A stretch of DNA of 6,175 nucleotides from an uncultured bacterium (GCA_937898165.1 CALDKO010000112.1:1-6175); one strand, 5' to 3'. Positions 1-6,117 are shown, counted from the first letter of the stretch. The notes: generated by a model not told the origin, from the sequence alone. Numbers and translations: made by a program.

Positions 1-1
1 T

Positions 2-757
2 ATTGAAAAAGGCGAATGCAAAGACGTACGATGTTTTATGGTAGATTTAGATAAGTCATTATCTGATCAAATACCTAGCACCGAGAAAGTAACTGAAACA
101 ACACCTGCTGAAAAGGTTACAGTTACGGAACCAATTGTCGCGAAAAACGAAACAACTACTATCCCGGTTAATGAAACACCTAATGCAGAGAAAAAAACAT
201 TAGATCCTCAGGAAGTAAGCGAAGCATTACATAATGCCGGATTAAAACGTAAAACATTTAACTATAATGAAAAAAATAGTATTCCTAATGTTAAGTGTGA
301 TACACGCGGGTATTATATGTATTCTACAGAAGATCGTGATGCTTTCTTTGATTTTTTAAAGAAAAATTACCCACGGGTGAGAATCTTTAAAACCGGCAAG
401 TTCGGCGTCCTGATAAAGGCCGACAGAAAACAACGTATAGCCAAAAAGAAAAAAGCTGTGAAAACAGTAGTTAAAAAAGTAACCACGGTTGCAACATTAA
501 AAACTGTTGAAAAACCAAGGGAAGAGGTAAAGGAAACCAATCAAACAGAAGTGGTTACTACTAACCTTCATGATGACCTGAAGCAACTTGCACAGAAACA
601 TGGTCTATTCCCAAAAGTGGAACAACCTGCCGGAGTTTTAATTCCTGATAGCTTAGGAGACGACATAATATTACCTCATGGTGCCTTGATAGGTACTGGA
701 GCTGGTGGAATATGCATTAGTCTTGTAGAGTTAAGAAAGGTGTTAAAAAATAAATAA
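2..757 (+). CDS. Uncharacterised Thr/Glu/Lys-rich protein, probably 5'-partial
   Basis: I do not recognise this family. The reading frame is open to the left edge (codons from position 2 read I-E-K-G-E-C-K-D-V-R-C-F before the first ATG at 38), and there is no Shine-Dalgarno site before that ATG, so the true start probably lies outside the window; 38 remains possible and would give 239 residues. Counting from ATG 38, residues 12-55 are a Thr/Glu/Pro/Lys-rich low-complexity linker with loosely repeated E-K-V-T units. Residues 56-130 look folded (mixed helix/strand, with an aromatic GYYMYS stretch and DAFFDFLKKNYPRVRIF). Residues 130-160 are strongly basic (KKKKAVKTVVKKV). Residues 160-178 form a second linker, and 179-239 a second small domain ending in a Gly-rich segment (LIGTGAGGICIS) and a basic helix. 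There is no signal peptide or clear membrane span. The basic patch is compatible with nucleic-acid or ribosome binding, but this is only a guess. It ends in TAA just before a strong terminator. Confidence 0.7.
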   Translation: MEKGECKDVRCFMVDLDKSLSDQIPSTEKVTETTPAEKVTVTEPIVAKNETTTIPVNETPNAEKKTLDPQEVSEALHNAGLKRKTFNYNEKNSIPNVKCDTRGYYMYSTEDRDAFFDFLKKNYPRVRIFKTGKFGVLIKADRKQRIAKKKKAVKTVVKKVTTVATLKTVEKPREEVKETNQTEVVTTNLHDDLKQLAQKHGLFPKVEQPAGVLIPDSLGDDIILPHGALIGTGAGGICISLVELRKVLKNK

Positions 758-770
758 AGCATATTAATGC

Positions 771-801
771 AAACAGCGAACCAATTGGTTCGCTGTTTTT
801 T
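771..801 (+). terminator. Rho-independent terminator, perfect 28-bp palindrome shared by convergent genes
   Basis: The arm AAACAGCGAACC (771-782), centre AATT (783-786) and arm GGTTCGCTGTTT (787-798) form a perfect palindrome, followed by a T-run ending at 801. It lies 13 bp after the stop of the rightward gene and abuts the TAA (802-800) of the leftward helicase gene. The T-run favours termination of rightward transcription. On the other strand the arm is followed by only three Ts, so leftward termination would be weaker. Confidence 0.85.
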
Positions 802-3796
802 ATTTCGCTAAAATTTTTCCTATCCGTGCACAATACTCACACTCGGTACTTTTACCAAACGGTTTTGCATAACATGGTCGCACTGTCCATTCGCCACTTG
901 TTAGTAAATTTTGATAATCTGCAATGTCTCGTATTAATAATTCAATGTGTTCCCCTGTAATATGAGTTCTATACAATGCATTTTTATTTTTTACATCTTC
1001 TTCTAAAAATAACAATCTGGATTCCGTAACATCATTTCCTTCTGATCCGTGTATCAAGTACGAATACATCGCAAGTTGTCGCATCATTCCAGATAGTCTA
1101 TTTTCTTCATCTAATTTTTCAATAACACCCGTTGTTTTACTTGACCCAGTTTTAAAATCTGTCACCGTAATAGTTCCATCTGGAAATCGTTCAGTAAGGT
1201 CAATTTTGCCATACATCGTAAGGTTTGGAAACTGTTTGTCACGATAGGTTAATGATCGTTCCGCTACACGATCACGCGCCAGTTGTTCATAATATCCAGA
1301 AACCCATCCATTAACCGCTGCCATTCCATCTTTTGATAACCTGGCGTGCTCTTTTTTATCATGAATACCTTCATCAGAAAGTTGTCCGTCTAAATATGTT
1401 TTGATTTCTGATTCGTTAGGTAATGATGTTGATTTCAAAATATATTCAATAGTACTGTGAACAGCAGACCCTAGTGCCAGTGATACTCCTTTTAATTCAG
1501 GTAGTTTTAAAAAATTTCTAAAATACCATTTCCATGGACACTCAAAGAAATTATTCAACATAGATACAGAAATTTTTGTTTCTGTAAAACGCTCTGTTAC
1601 AAATTCTTTTATATTTTCTAAAATGTCATCGTCTGTAGAGTTAATTGGTTTTGATGCGTAATTATGCGGATCATTGGCTATTATTGCAGATTCATTATCA
1701 TCAGCTGTTGTTTTTATGAAATGTTCATCTGATAAATCCTCAACGATATGTGCCAAGGTAAGTTCTGCACCATCGTCACGTTTGTTTGCGTAACTGATCG
1801 TACAAATTTTCTTTGCTCGTGTGATGGCAACATATAATTCACGTTTTGCAGTTAGAATATCCCGGTCTGCTATTTTTTCTTTTACTGACTCTGGTAATGT
1901 AAAAGCATTTGCTTTCTCACCCATCAATATTTCCTCATTCATGTGACCAATCCATACGTGGTCATATTCCAAACCTTTTGATTTATGCAATGTCATCACA
2001 CGTATTCCAGATCGATTACCTAACCGCGCAATTTCAACCGTGTTCCCATAATTATTTAATCGTTTGAAATAATCCAGGAAATCCTGCAAATTCCCTGTCG
2101 GGTGTTTTTCTACCCAGCCAGTTCCTGCATGAATGAAACTCCGTACTATTTCAATTGATGTTAATAATTCATCGTGACCAGTTGATTGATCAATTAATAA
2201 TTCATTACCAACAACTCCTACTACATGATTAACATCGTTATGTGACAACAACTCAATCCATAATTTCAATTTGTTACCAAATACTGCAATCGGATGCTCG
2301 CCAGCAAATAATCCATCATCATCACCATAACTCACCAAATCATCAATGGATAATGTATCCATTTTTTTAATACTTTTTAAAAATGTATGAGCCTGCATTA
2401 CTGGAACCAAACTTGTTTTATCCAATAATGATTCTGCAAGTAATATATGATTGAACGGATTGGCAATGATTCCCAGCACTCGTAGTAAACTTTGTGTTCC
2501 TGCGGTTTCAAGTAACGATATATTTTGTTCAGAAATCACCGGTAGTCCAAGTGCCCGCAGTGTTGCCGTTGCAGATTTTACATGACGATTTTTTGGTAAT
2601 AACAAAGCACATTCATCAGCCGAAATGCCGCTTGCAATAACAGATTTGAAATATAAACCTGCTCCAATAATTTCATCACGATTGTAATGATATGATGATA
2701 GGTTTACCAATTCTGTTCCTGGGCGATTACTTTTTAATGAAACATTCGTCACAGAACTTTTTAATAATTCATCTGCAAGTTTCAAAATTGGCGACGTTGA
2801 ACGATAATTTTCCGTCAGCGTAATCATAACCGCTTTCCCAAATGCAGTTTTGAAATCTGTAAAATAATCCAAGTTCGCACCAGAAAATCCATAGATTAAT
2901 TGACGATCATCCCCTACCACAAAAATATCAGGTCGTTCAACATCAGACCAAACTGCTTTTAAAAATTGATTCTGTACACCACTGGAATCCTGATGTTCAT
3001 CAACTAATACATACTGATGATTTTCACGGAGGTCTGCGCGTACATCTTCGAACTGTTCGGCAAGTTGTACAGAAAATTCCAACACATCATCATAATCCAT
3101 GAAATTATTCTCATGTTTCAAATACTCGTATTGTTCATAAAAAGCAACAACCTCGCGGGTACGATTCAGACTATCAATTTTCTTTTCTACTTCTTTTTTT
3201 AATTGACCTTTTGACTCACCTCTGGATGAGATACTCGCTGGATCATCTTGTAAAAACTTAATATCTTTTTCAACTTCCACTAAAAATTGCTCTGGAGACA
3301 TTCGTTCACGTTTTAATATTGAAATTAGTCCGCGCAAATCTCTAAAATATTTTGATGGATCAGTCCGTGGTCGTAAATATTCCCAGTTTCCATCTTGTAA
3401 TAACTGATCAACTAATACAATAGCCTCTGTATCATCTAATAATTTTGGAGTACTCGAAAAATCTAATAATTGATAGTATTTCTCAACTAATCCAATTGCA
3501 AAACTATGAAAGGTGGTAATGCGCACATCGCGAGCCCGCACGCCAATATAGCCTTCTAGGCGATTTCGCATAGCAGTAACACCAGAACGGGTAAAAGTTA
3601 AGCATAAAATACTGGATCCTGCTGTGTCTGTTTTAGACAGTATATTTGCAATACGCAGTGCCAATACCTGTGTTTTCCCTGTTCCAGGGCCAGCAACCAC
3701 CATAACAGGACCGTCTAATGTATCAACGGCAGATTTTTGTTCCTTATTTAGTTTTTTATATGCATCCAAAAATGCAGCTTCACTAGATTGTGTCAT
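800..3796 (-). CDS. UvrD/Rep-family (SF1A) DNA helicase fused to a PD-(D/E)XK Fe-S nuclease domain
   Basis: This is a 3'-5' DNA translocase/helicase joined to a nuclease, the architecture of AddA/RecB/AdnAB-type end-processing enzymes. Helicase motifs in order: Q motif around residues 15-24, Walker A GPGTGKT 36-42, motif Ia LTFTRSG 66-72, TTFHSFA 94-100, motif II VDEHQD 265-270, motif III GDDRQLIYGFSGA 295-307, motif IV ENYRS 329-333, motif V TLHKSKGLE 602-610, motif VI YVAITRAK 655-662. Residues 340-595 would hold the 2B region. The C-terminal 250 residues match the PDDEXK_1 (AddB-like) nuclease: H780 in LGSAVH, D866 in YGKID, D880 and K882 in TDFKTG, and Q907 in RQLAMY. C753 before the nuclease core and C975, C986, C989 after it form the split four-cysteine [4Fe-4S] signature of AddB-type nucleases. 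Oddities are His in DEHQD and Ser305 where motif III usually has Arg. At 998 residues it is shorter than AddA. The start at 3796 fits an adjacent extended -10 box; no Shine-Dalgarno site is visible. Likely role: double-strand-break or end resection as a stand-alone enzyme (inference). Confidence 0.93.
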   Translation of the reverse strand: MTQSSEAAFLDAYKKLNKEQKSAVDTLDGPVMVVAGPGTGKTQVLALRIANILSKTDTAGSSILCLTFTRSGVTAMRNRLEGYIGVRARDVRITTFHSFAIGLVEKYYQLLDFSSTPKLLDDTEAIVLVDQLLQDGNWEYLRPRTDPSKYFRDLRGLISILKRERMSPEQFLVEVEKDIKFLQDDPASISSRGESKGQLKKEVEKKIDSLNRTREVVAFYEQYEYLKHENNFMDYDDVLEFSVQLAEQFEDVRADLRENHQYVLVDEHQDSSGVQNQFLKAVWSDVERPDIFVVGDDRQLIYGFSGANLDYFTDFKTAFGKAVMITLTENYRSTSPILKLADELLKSSVTNVSLKSNRPGTELVNLSSYHYNRDEIIGAGLYFKSVIASGISADECALLLPKNRHVKSATATLRALGLPVISEQNISLLETAGTQSLLRVLGIIANPFNHILLAESLLDKTSLVPVMQAHTFLKSIKKMDTLSIDDLVSYGDDDGLFAGEHPIAVFGNKLKLWIELLSHNDVNHVVGVVGNELLIDQSTGHDELLTSIEIVRSFIHAGTGWVEKHPTGNLQDFLDYFKRLNNYGNTVEIARLGNRSGIRVMTLHKSKGLEYDHVWIGHMNEEILMGEKANAFTLPESVKEKIADRDILTAKRELYVAITRAKKICTISYANKRDDGAELTLAHIVEDLSDEHFIKTTADDNESAIIANDPHNYASKPINSTDDDILENIKEFVTERFTETKISVSMLNNFFECPWKWYFRNFLKLPELKGVSLALGSAVHSTIEYILKSTSLPNESEIKTYLDGQLSDEGIHDKKEHARLSKDGMAAVNGWVSGYYEQLARDRVAERSLTYRDKQFPNLTMYGKIDLTERFPDGTITVTDFKTGSSKTTGVIEKLDEENRLSGMMRQLAMYSYLIHGSEGNDVTESRLLFLEEDVKNKNALYRTHITGEHIELLIRDIADYQNLLTSGEWTVRPCYAKPFGKSTECEYCARIGKILAK

Positions 3797-3802
3797 GATG
3801 CC

Positions 3803-3811
3803 AGTATATCA
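3803..3811 (-). promoter_or_regulatory. Candidate extended -10 promoter of the helicase gene (leaderless start)
   Basis: On the minus strand the sequence reads TGATATACT: a TGn extension followed by -10 hexamer TATACT (3808 to 3803). Six bases (GGCATC) separate the hexamer from the ATG, so a transcript starting about seven bases after the box would begin at the A of the start codon (3796). No good -35 is present, as is allowed for extended -10 promoters, and there is no Shine-Dalgarno site. Predicted from sequence only. Confidence 0.5.
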
Positions 3812-3832
3812 AACTATTGCCAATCTAAATAT

Positions 3833-3860
3833 TTGACAGTTTCCTGTAAATGATTAGCAT
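3833..3860 (+). promoter_or_regulatory. Candidate sigma70-type promoter for the small gene at 3885
   Basis: A perfect -35 TTGACA (3833-3838) is followed, after 16 bp, by TAGCAT (3855-3860), a 4/6 match to the -10 consensus. The start would fall around 3867, leaving a leader of about 18 bases with no Shine-Dalgarno site. An imperfect dyad (TTGACAG, loop TTTC, CTGTAAA; 3833-3850; six of seven pairs) overlaps the -35 and the spacer and could be an operator, though it could also be chance. Confidence 0.45.
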
Positions 3861-3884
3861 GTAGAGAAACAAATTTCTTAATAA

Positions 3885-4289
3885 ATGAGAGCAAGCATCG
3901 GACAAAATTACTCGAAAGAGGAAGCACTGCAGAAGATTCAAAGATTGTTTAAGGACCAAACCGAAGAACCTTCTGAAAAACACGTAACGACCATCGTTGG
4001 TTTAATGACATTTTATGATGTCTATTTACCAAAGATAGTTACCGAAACTGTCACAAAAAAACTTGACGGTTGGAAACTAGTCATTAAAAGTATATGCCGA
4101 GAAACTGGATATAGTTTTAATGATTTTAACATCAGTAAAGAGTTAAAAGAAACATTGAAAAACGAGTTCCCTGATGATTGTAAAGGTTGCGACAATCGTA
4201 AACAATTATGGGTACAAAAATTCGCCAAAATTAAAAAAGAGATCGCAACCGTAAAACAAGGGGTCGCACACACAAAAGAACTGGCTTAG
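3885..4289 (+). CDS. Small uncharacterised protein (134 residues) with a C-x2-C pair
   Basis: I do not recognise this protein. The ATG at 3885 is immediately preceded by an in-frame TAA (3882-3884), so no upstream extension is possible, and the next Met (residue 41) is well inside. The product looks soluble and mostly helical: residues 10-32 charged helix, 33-75 a more hydrophobic segment (TTIVGLMTFYDVYLPKIV, then LDGWKLVIKSI), 80-96 Lys/Glu-rich, and 105-134 a basic amphipathic helix. Its only cysteines are C71, C99 and C102. The last two are in DDCKGCDN, which could be half of a metal site if the protein dimerises or C71 joins in. There is no signal peptide or membrane span. It stands alone between two leftward genes, with its own candidate promoter and a strong terminator, which supports the plus-strand frame over the shorter antisense frame. 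No function can be assigned. Confidence 0.7.
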   Translation: MRASIGQNYSKEEALQKIQRLFKDQTEEPSEKHVTTIVGLMTFYDVYLPKIVTETVTKKLDGWKLVIKSICRETGYSFNDFNISKELKETLKNEFPDDCKGCDNRKQLWVQKFAKIKKEIATVKQGVAHTKELA

Positions 4290-4308
4290 ATTATTATAAT
4301 CAAAGCAA

Positions 4309-4344
4309 AATCCACTCATATAAACATGAGTGGATTATTTTTTT
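4309..4344. terminator. Bidirectional Rho-independent terminator between convergent genes
   Basis: Arms AATCCACTCAT (4309-4319) and ATGAGTGGATT (4326-4336) form an 11-bp perfect stem around a 6-base loop. Seven Ts (4338-4344) follow on the plus strand. On the minus strand the A-rich left flank (from 4302) supplies a TTTTGCTTT tail. The stem overlaps the TAA stop (4337-4335) of the leftward mutY-like gene and lies 19 bp beyond the stop of the rightward small gene, so one element can end both transcripts. Confidence 0.85.
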
Positions 4345-5189
4345 AAATGAATACTACTTCCTGATAATTCAAAATATCCTTCACGCAACATTTGATTCAT
4401 AATTTTTTGAATTCTTTCCTTGTCGTTTGAAAATATCTGTATTTTTTTTGCTAGCGCAGCTTTTGAGATTGAATTATTATTCTCTAATAAAATTTTTAAT
4501 ATGGCACCGCGAATTTCTCGATCACTGCCGATAAATGCTGATTGTTTTGTGTAATGTTTACTTTGTACATTTGGATTATATTTTTTACCTTTGATATTTA
4601 GTGTGCGACCTAAAAACGAACCATAATCCATTAATGCCCAATACCATTCACGAGAGTTTTCTGTATCCATGGTTTTTTTAACCAATTCTAAAATTTCATC
4701 ATCATGAACGTCTACTGCATCATTAAAAAAATGATGAATAAACACCCGTCTAATATTTGTTTCAATTAATACGATAGGTTGATTATGTACAAATGCAGAA
4801 ATTGCACCTGCAGTATACGGACCAATACCTGGTAGTGTTTGCAGTTCATTATAATCGGTTGGAAATGTTCCTTTGTATTGCCCTGTAATCAATTGGGCAG
4901 TTTTTTTCATACGTAATGCACGTGAGTTATAACCAAGTCCTTTCCAGTGTTTCAATATATCGATCTGTGATGCCTGTGCTAATTTTTGAATAGTTGGAAA
5001 GGATTTCATCCATGCGCTAAAAAATTTAATCACACGATCCACCTGGGTTTGTTGTAACATTATTTCAGAAACCCATACCCGGTATGTATTGATAGATTTA
5101 CGCCAAGGCAACCCATCACGTCCAGAGGTATAGTAATAGTTCCACACAATGTCTTGAAATTTTTTAATTTGACTACCTGAAACCTTCAT
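4335..5189 (-). CDS. mutY: MutY-type A/G-specific adenine glycosylase lacking the Fe-S cluster
   Basis: This is a HhH-GPD superfamily base-excision glycosylase; MutY removes adenine mispaired with 8-oxoguanine. Visible MutY hallmarks are LPWRK (27-31), the WVSEIMLQQTQV block (39-50) with E42 matching the catalytic Glu37 of E. coli MutY, HWKGLGYNSR (81-90) with Y87 at the Tyr82 position, and the helix-hairpin-helix LPGIGPYTAGAI (119-130) with a MutY-like Tyr125 rather than the Lys of endonuclease III. The position of the conserved catalytic Asp138 is Glu (E143, in IETNIRRV). The protein contains no cysteine at all, so the usual C-x6-C-x2-C-x5-C [4Fe-4S] motif is absent; its place is taken by NIKGKKYNPNVQSKHYTKQS (198-217). 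The NUDIX-like 8-oxoG recognition domain is also absent; residues 222-284 instead look like a small winged-helix fold (REIRGAILKILL, KAALAKKIQIF, QKIMNQMLREGYF). Length is 284 against about 350 in E. coli. The call is firm for the superfamily, good for MutY, and uncertain for substrate. Confidence 0.85.
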   Translation of the reverse strand: MKVSGSQIKKFQDIVWNYYYTSGRDGLPWRKSINTYRVWVSEIMLQQTQVDRVIKFFSAWMKSFPTIQKLAQASQIDILKHWKGLGYNSRALRMKKTAQLITGQYKGTFPTDYNELQTLPGIGPYTAGAISAFVHNQPIVLIETNIRRVFIHHFFNDAVDVHDDEILELVKKTMDTENSREWYWALMDYGSFLGRTLNIKGKKYNPNVQSKHYTKQSAFIGSDREIRGAILKILLENNNSISKAALAKKIQIFSNDKERIQKIMNQMLREGYFELSGSSIHLKK

Positions 5190-5195
5190 ATGGAC

Positions 5196-5204
5196 ACTTT
5201 ACCA
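5196..5204 (-). promoter_or_regulatory. Candidate extended -10 promoter of the mutY-like gene
   Basis: The minus strand reads TGGTAAAGT: a TGn extension plus TAAAGT (5201 to 5196), a 4/6 match to the -10 consensus. It is followed by six bases (GTCCAT) and then the ATG at 5189. Extension and spacing are the same as at the helicase gene, so the predicted start is again at the A of ATG. No Shine-Dalgarno site is visible. The weak hexamer keeps confidence low. Confidence 0.3.
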
Positions 5205-5270
5205 AATAAACAGGAAGTGTATAGTATGTTTATTACTAATATAAGTAAGCGTAGAGATTATTCTATTTAT

Positions 5271-5323
5271 GAAATCGAGGATTTCTTTTCCGTAAGGAAA
5301 AGTGCCTGCCCGTCAAACAGGCA
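5271..5323. repeat. Three abutting hairpins in the spacer before the DUF5131 gene
   Basis: Three inverted repeats follow one another with no gap: GAAATC-GAG-GATTTC (5271-5285); CTTTTCC-GTAA-GGAAAAG (5285-5302), a 7-bp stem whose plus-strand RNA loop would be the GNRA-type GUAA; and TGCCTG-CCCGTCAAA-CAGGCA (5303-5323). All stems are perfect. No T-run follows on the plus strand, so it does not look like a terminator. It could be a structured leader RNA, the edge of a mobile element, or a repeat similar to the TGCCTGCCCG-type intergenic repeats I recall from CPR genomes. That recollection is unverified. Confidence 0.6.
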
Positions 5324-5357
5324 TCCCGCAGATGAATAAATGGAATAATCTTGAAGC

Positions 5358-5363
5358 TATAAT
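5358..5363 (+). promoter_or_regulatory. Perfect -10 hexamer immediately before the DUF5131 start
   Basis: TATAAT occurs four bases before the ATG at 5368. A start five or so bases after the box would coincide with the start codon, giving a leaderless mRNA. There is no TGn extension and no good -35 (17 bp upstream reads AATAAA), and the region is AT-rich, so it may be chance. An upstream promoter that transcribes the hairpins as a leader is the alternative. Confidence 0.3.
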
Positions 5364-5367
5364 AATT

Positions 5368-6117
5368 ATGGAAAATACAAAAATACAATGGACGGATAAC
5401 ACTTGGAATCCGTGGCATGGTTGTCGAAAAGTATCACCTGGTTGCAAATTCTGTTATATGTACAGAGATAGTTTCAACAATACAAGGTATAATCCTTTGG
5501 AAATTACTCGTACAAAGACAGTTTTCAATTTACCATTAAAACTTAAAGAGCCATCAAAAATATTTACTTGCAGTTTAACGGATTTTTTCCACGAAGCAAT
5601 TGATAGTTATAGAAATGATGCTTGGGATATTATTCGCCAATGTCCACAACACACTTTTCAAATACTTACTAAGCGACCTGAAAGAATAGTTGAAAATACA
5701 CCTGCCGATTTATTACAAGCCGATAATATTTGGTTTGGTACAAGTGTTGGAAGTGAGAAAGGGAAACAAAGAATTTATGATTTATTAAAAGTTGATTGTA
5801 AAACTCGTTTTATTTCGTTTGAGCCATTACACGAAAGGGTTGATATGAATTTAGATTTACTTGATTTATTAAAAATCCATTGGGCAATTATTGGTGGTGA
5901 AAGTGGCAATGAAACTGGTAAGTATCGTTATCGTCCTTGTCAAATTGAGTGGATTGAGGAACTCGTAAAAGATTTAACTCCAACCACAGCAATTTTTGTC
6001 AAACAAATGGGAACTCATTTAGCAAAAGAGTTAAAAATGTCAGATAGGCACGGAGGTAATATTGATGAATTCCCATCAGCGTTGCAAATTAGGGAGTTTC
6101 CCAAAGGTATCGCATAA
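5368..6117 (+). CDS. Phage Gp37/Gp68 family protein (DUF5131), three-Cys motif
   Basis: The protein (249 residues from ATG 5368) matches the DUF5131 / phage Gp37-Gp68 family along its whole length. Visible blocks: IQWTDNTWNPWHGC (6-19); the three-cysteine motif C19-x6-C26-x2-C29 followed by Tyr; IFTCSLTDFFHE (65-76); QHTFQILTKRPER (94-106); IWFGTSVGSE (121-130); RFISFEPLHERVD (147-159); WAIIGGESG (172-180); FVKQMG (210-215); and the C-terminal DRHGGNIDEFPSALQIREFP (226-245). The family is described as radical-SAM-like and in many genomes is paired with a three-Cys-motif partner, TcmP; its biochemical role is not established. I chose ATG 5368 because the family begins at this MENTKIQWT sequence. 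The longer GTG-initiated frame from 5302 would start on the last base of a hairpin stem and add 22 unrelated residues. The gene is intact. It occurs in phages and accessory regions, and any partner would lie beyond the window. Confidence 0.92.
   Translation: MENTKIQWTDNTWNPWHGCRKVSPGCKFCYMYRDSFNNTRYNPLEITRTKTVFNLPLKLKEPSKIFTCSLTDFFHEAIDSYRNDAWDIIRQCPQHTFQILTKRPERIVENTPADLLQADNIWFGTSVGSEKGKQRIYDLLKVDCKTRFISFEPLHERVDMNLDLLDLLKIHWAIIGGESGNETGKYRYRPCQIEWIEELVKDLTPTTAIFVKQMGTHLAKELKMSDRHGGNIDEFPSALQIREFPKGIA

Noticed and set aside
66..220. DNA tandem repeat in the Thr/Glu-rich linker of the first gene
   Set aside because: The similarity is only in amino-acid bias (E-K-V-T units); the nucleotide copies are too divergent and irregular to call a repeat array.
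3017..3202. 61-codon plus-strand open frame inside the helicase gene
   Set aside because: It is antisense to conserved helicase sequence (motif II region), has a Phe/Ile-rich translation ending in FLFYFFF, and has no promoter or ribosome site; it is a shadow of the real frame.
3624..3836. 70-codon plus-strand open frame over the helicase 5' end
   Set aside because: It lies opposite the Walker A coding region of the helicase and has no supporting signals.
3836..3847. LexA/SOS box near the helicase (ACAG-N4-CTGT)
   Set aside because: The half-sites are in the reverse order and spacing from the E. coli type CTGT-N8-ACAG, and it does not match the Gram-positive GAAC-N4-GTTC form.
4022..4273. 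83-codon minus-strand open frame opposite the small gene at 3885
   Set aside because: It is shorter than the plus-strand frame, Cys/Ser/Phe-rich in the way shadow frames often are, and the promoter and terminator placement favour the plus strand.
4335..5189. Endonuclease III (nth) as the identity of the glycosylase
   Set aside because: The SEIMLQQTQV and HWKGLGYNSR blocks are MutY-type, and the HhH lacks the catalytic Lys of endonuclease III (Tyr125 instead).
5271..5323. Terminator or CRISPR-like repeat
   Set aside because: No T-run follows the hairpins on the plus strand, the three stems differ in sequence, and there is no repeat-spacer periodicity.
5302..5367. GTG start at 5302 for the DUF5131 gene
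   Set aside because: The GTG begins on the last base of a hairpin stem, the added 22 residues have no family match, and homologues begin at the MENTKIQWT-type sequence encoded from 5368.
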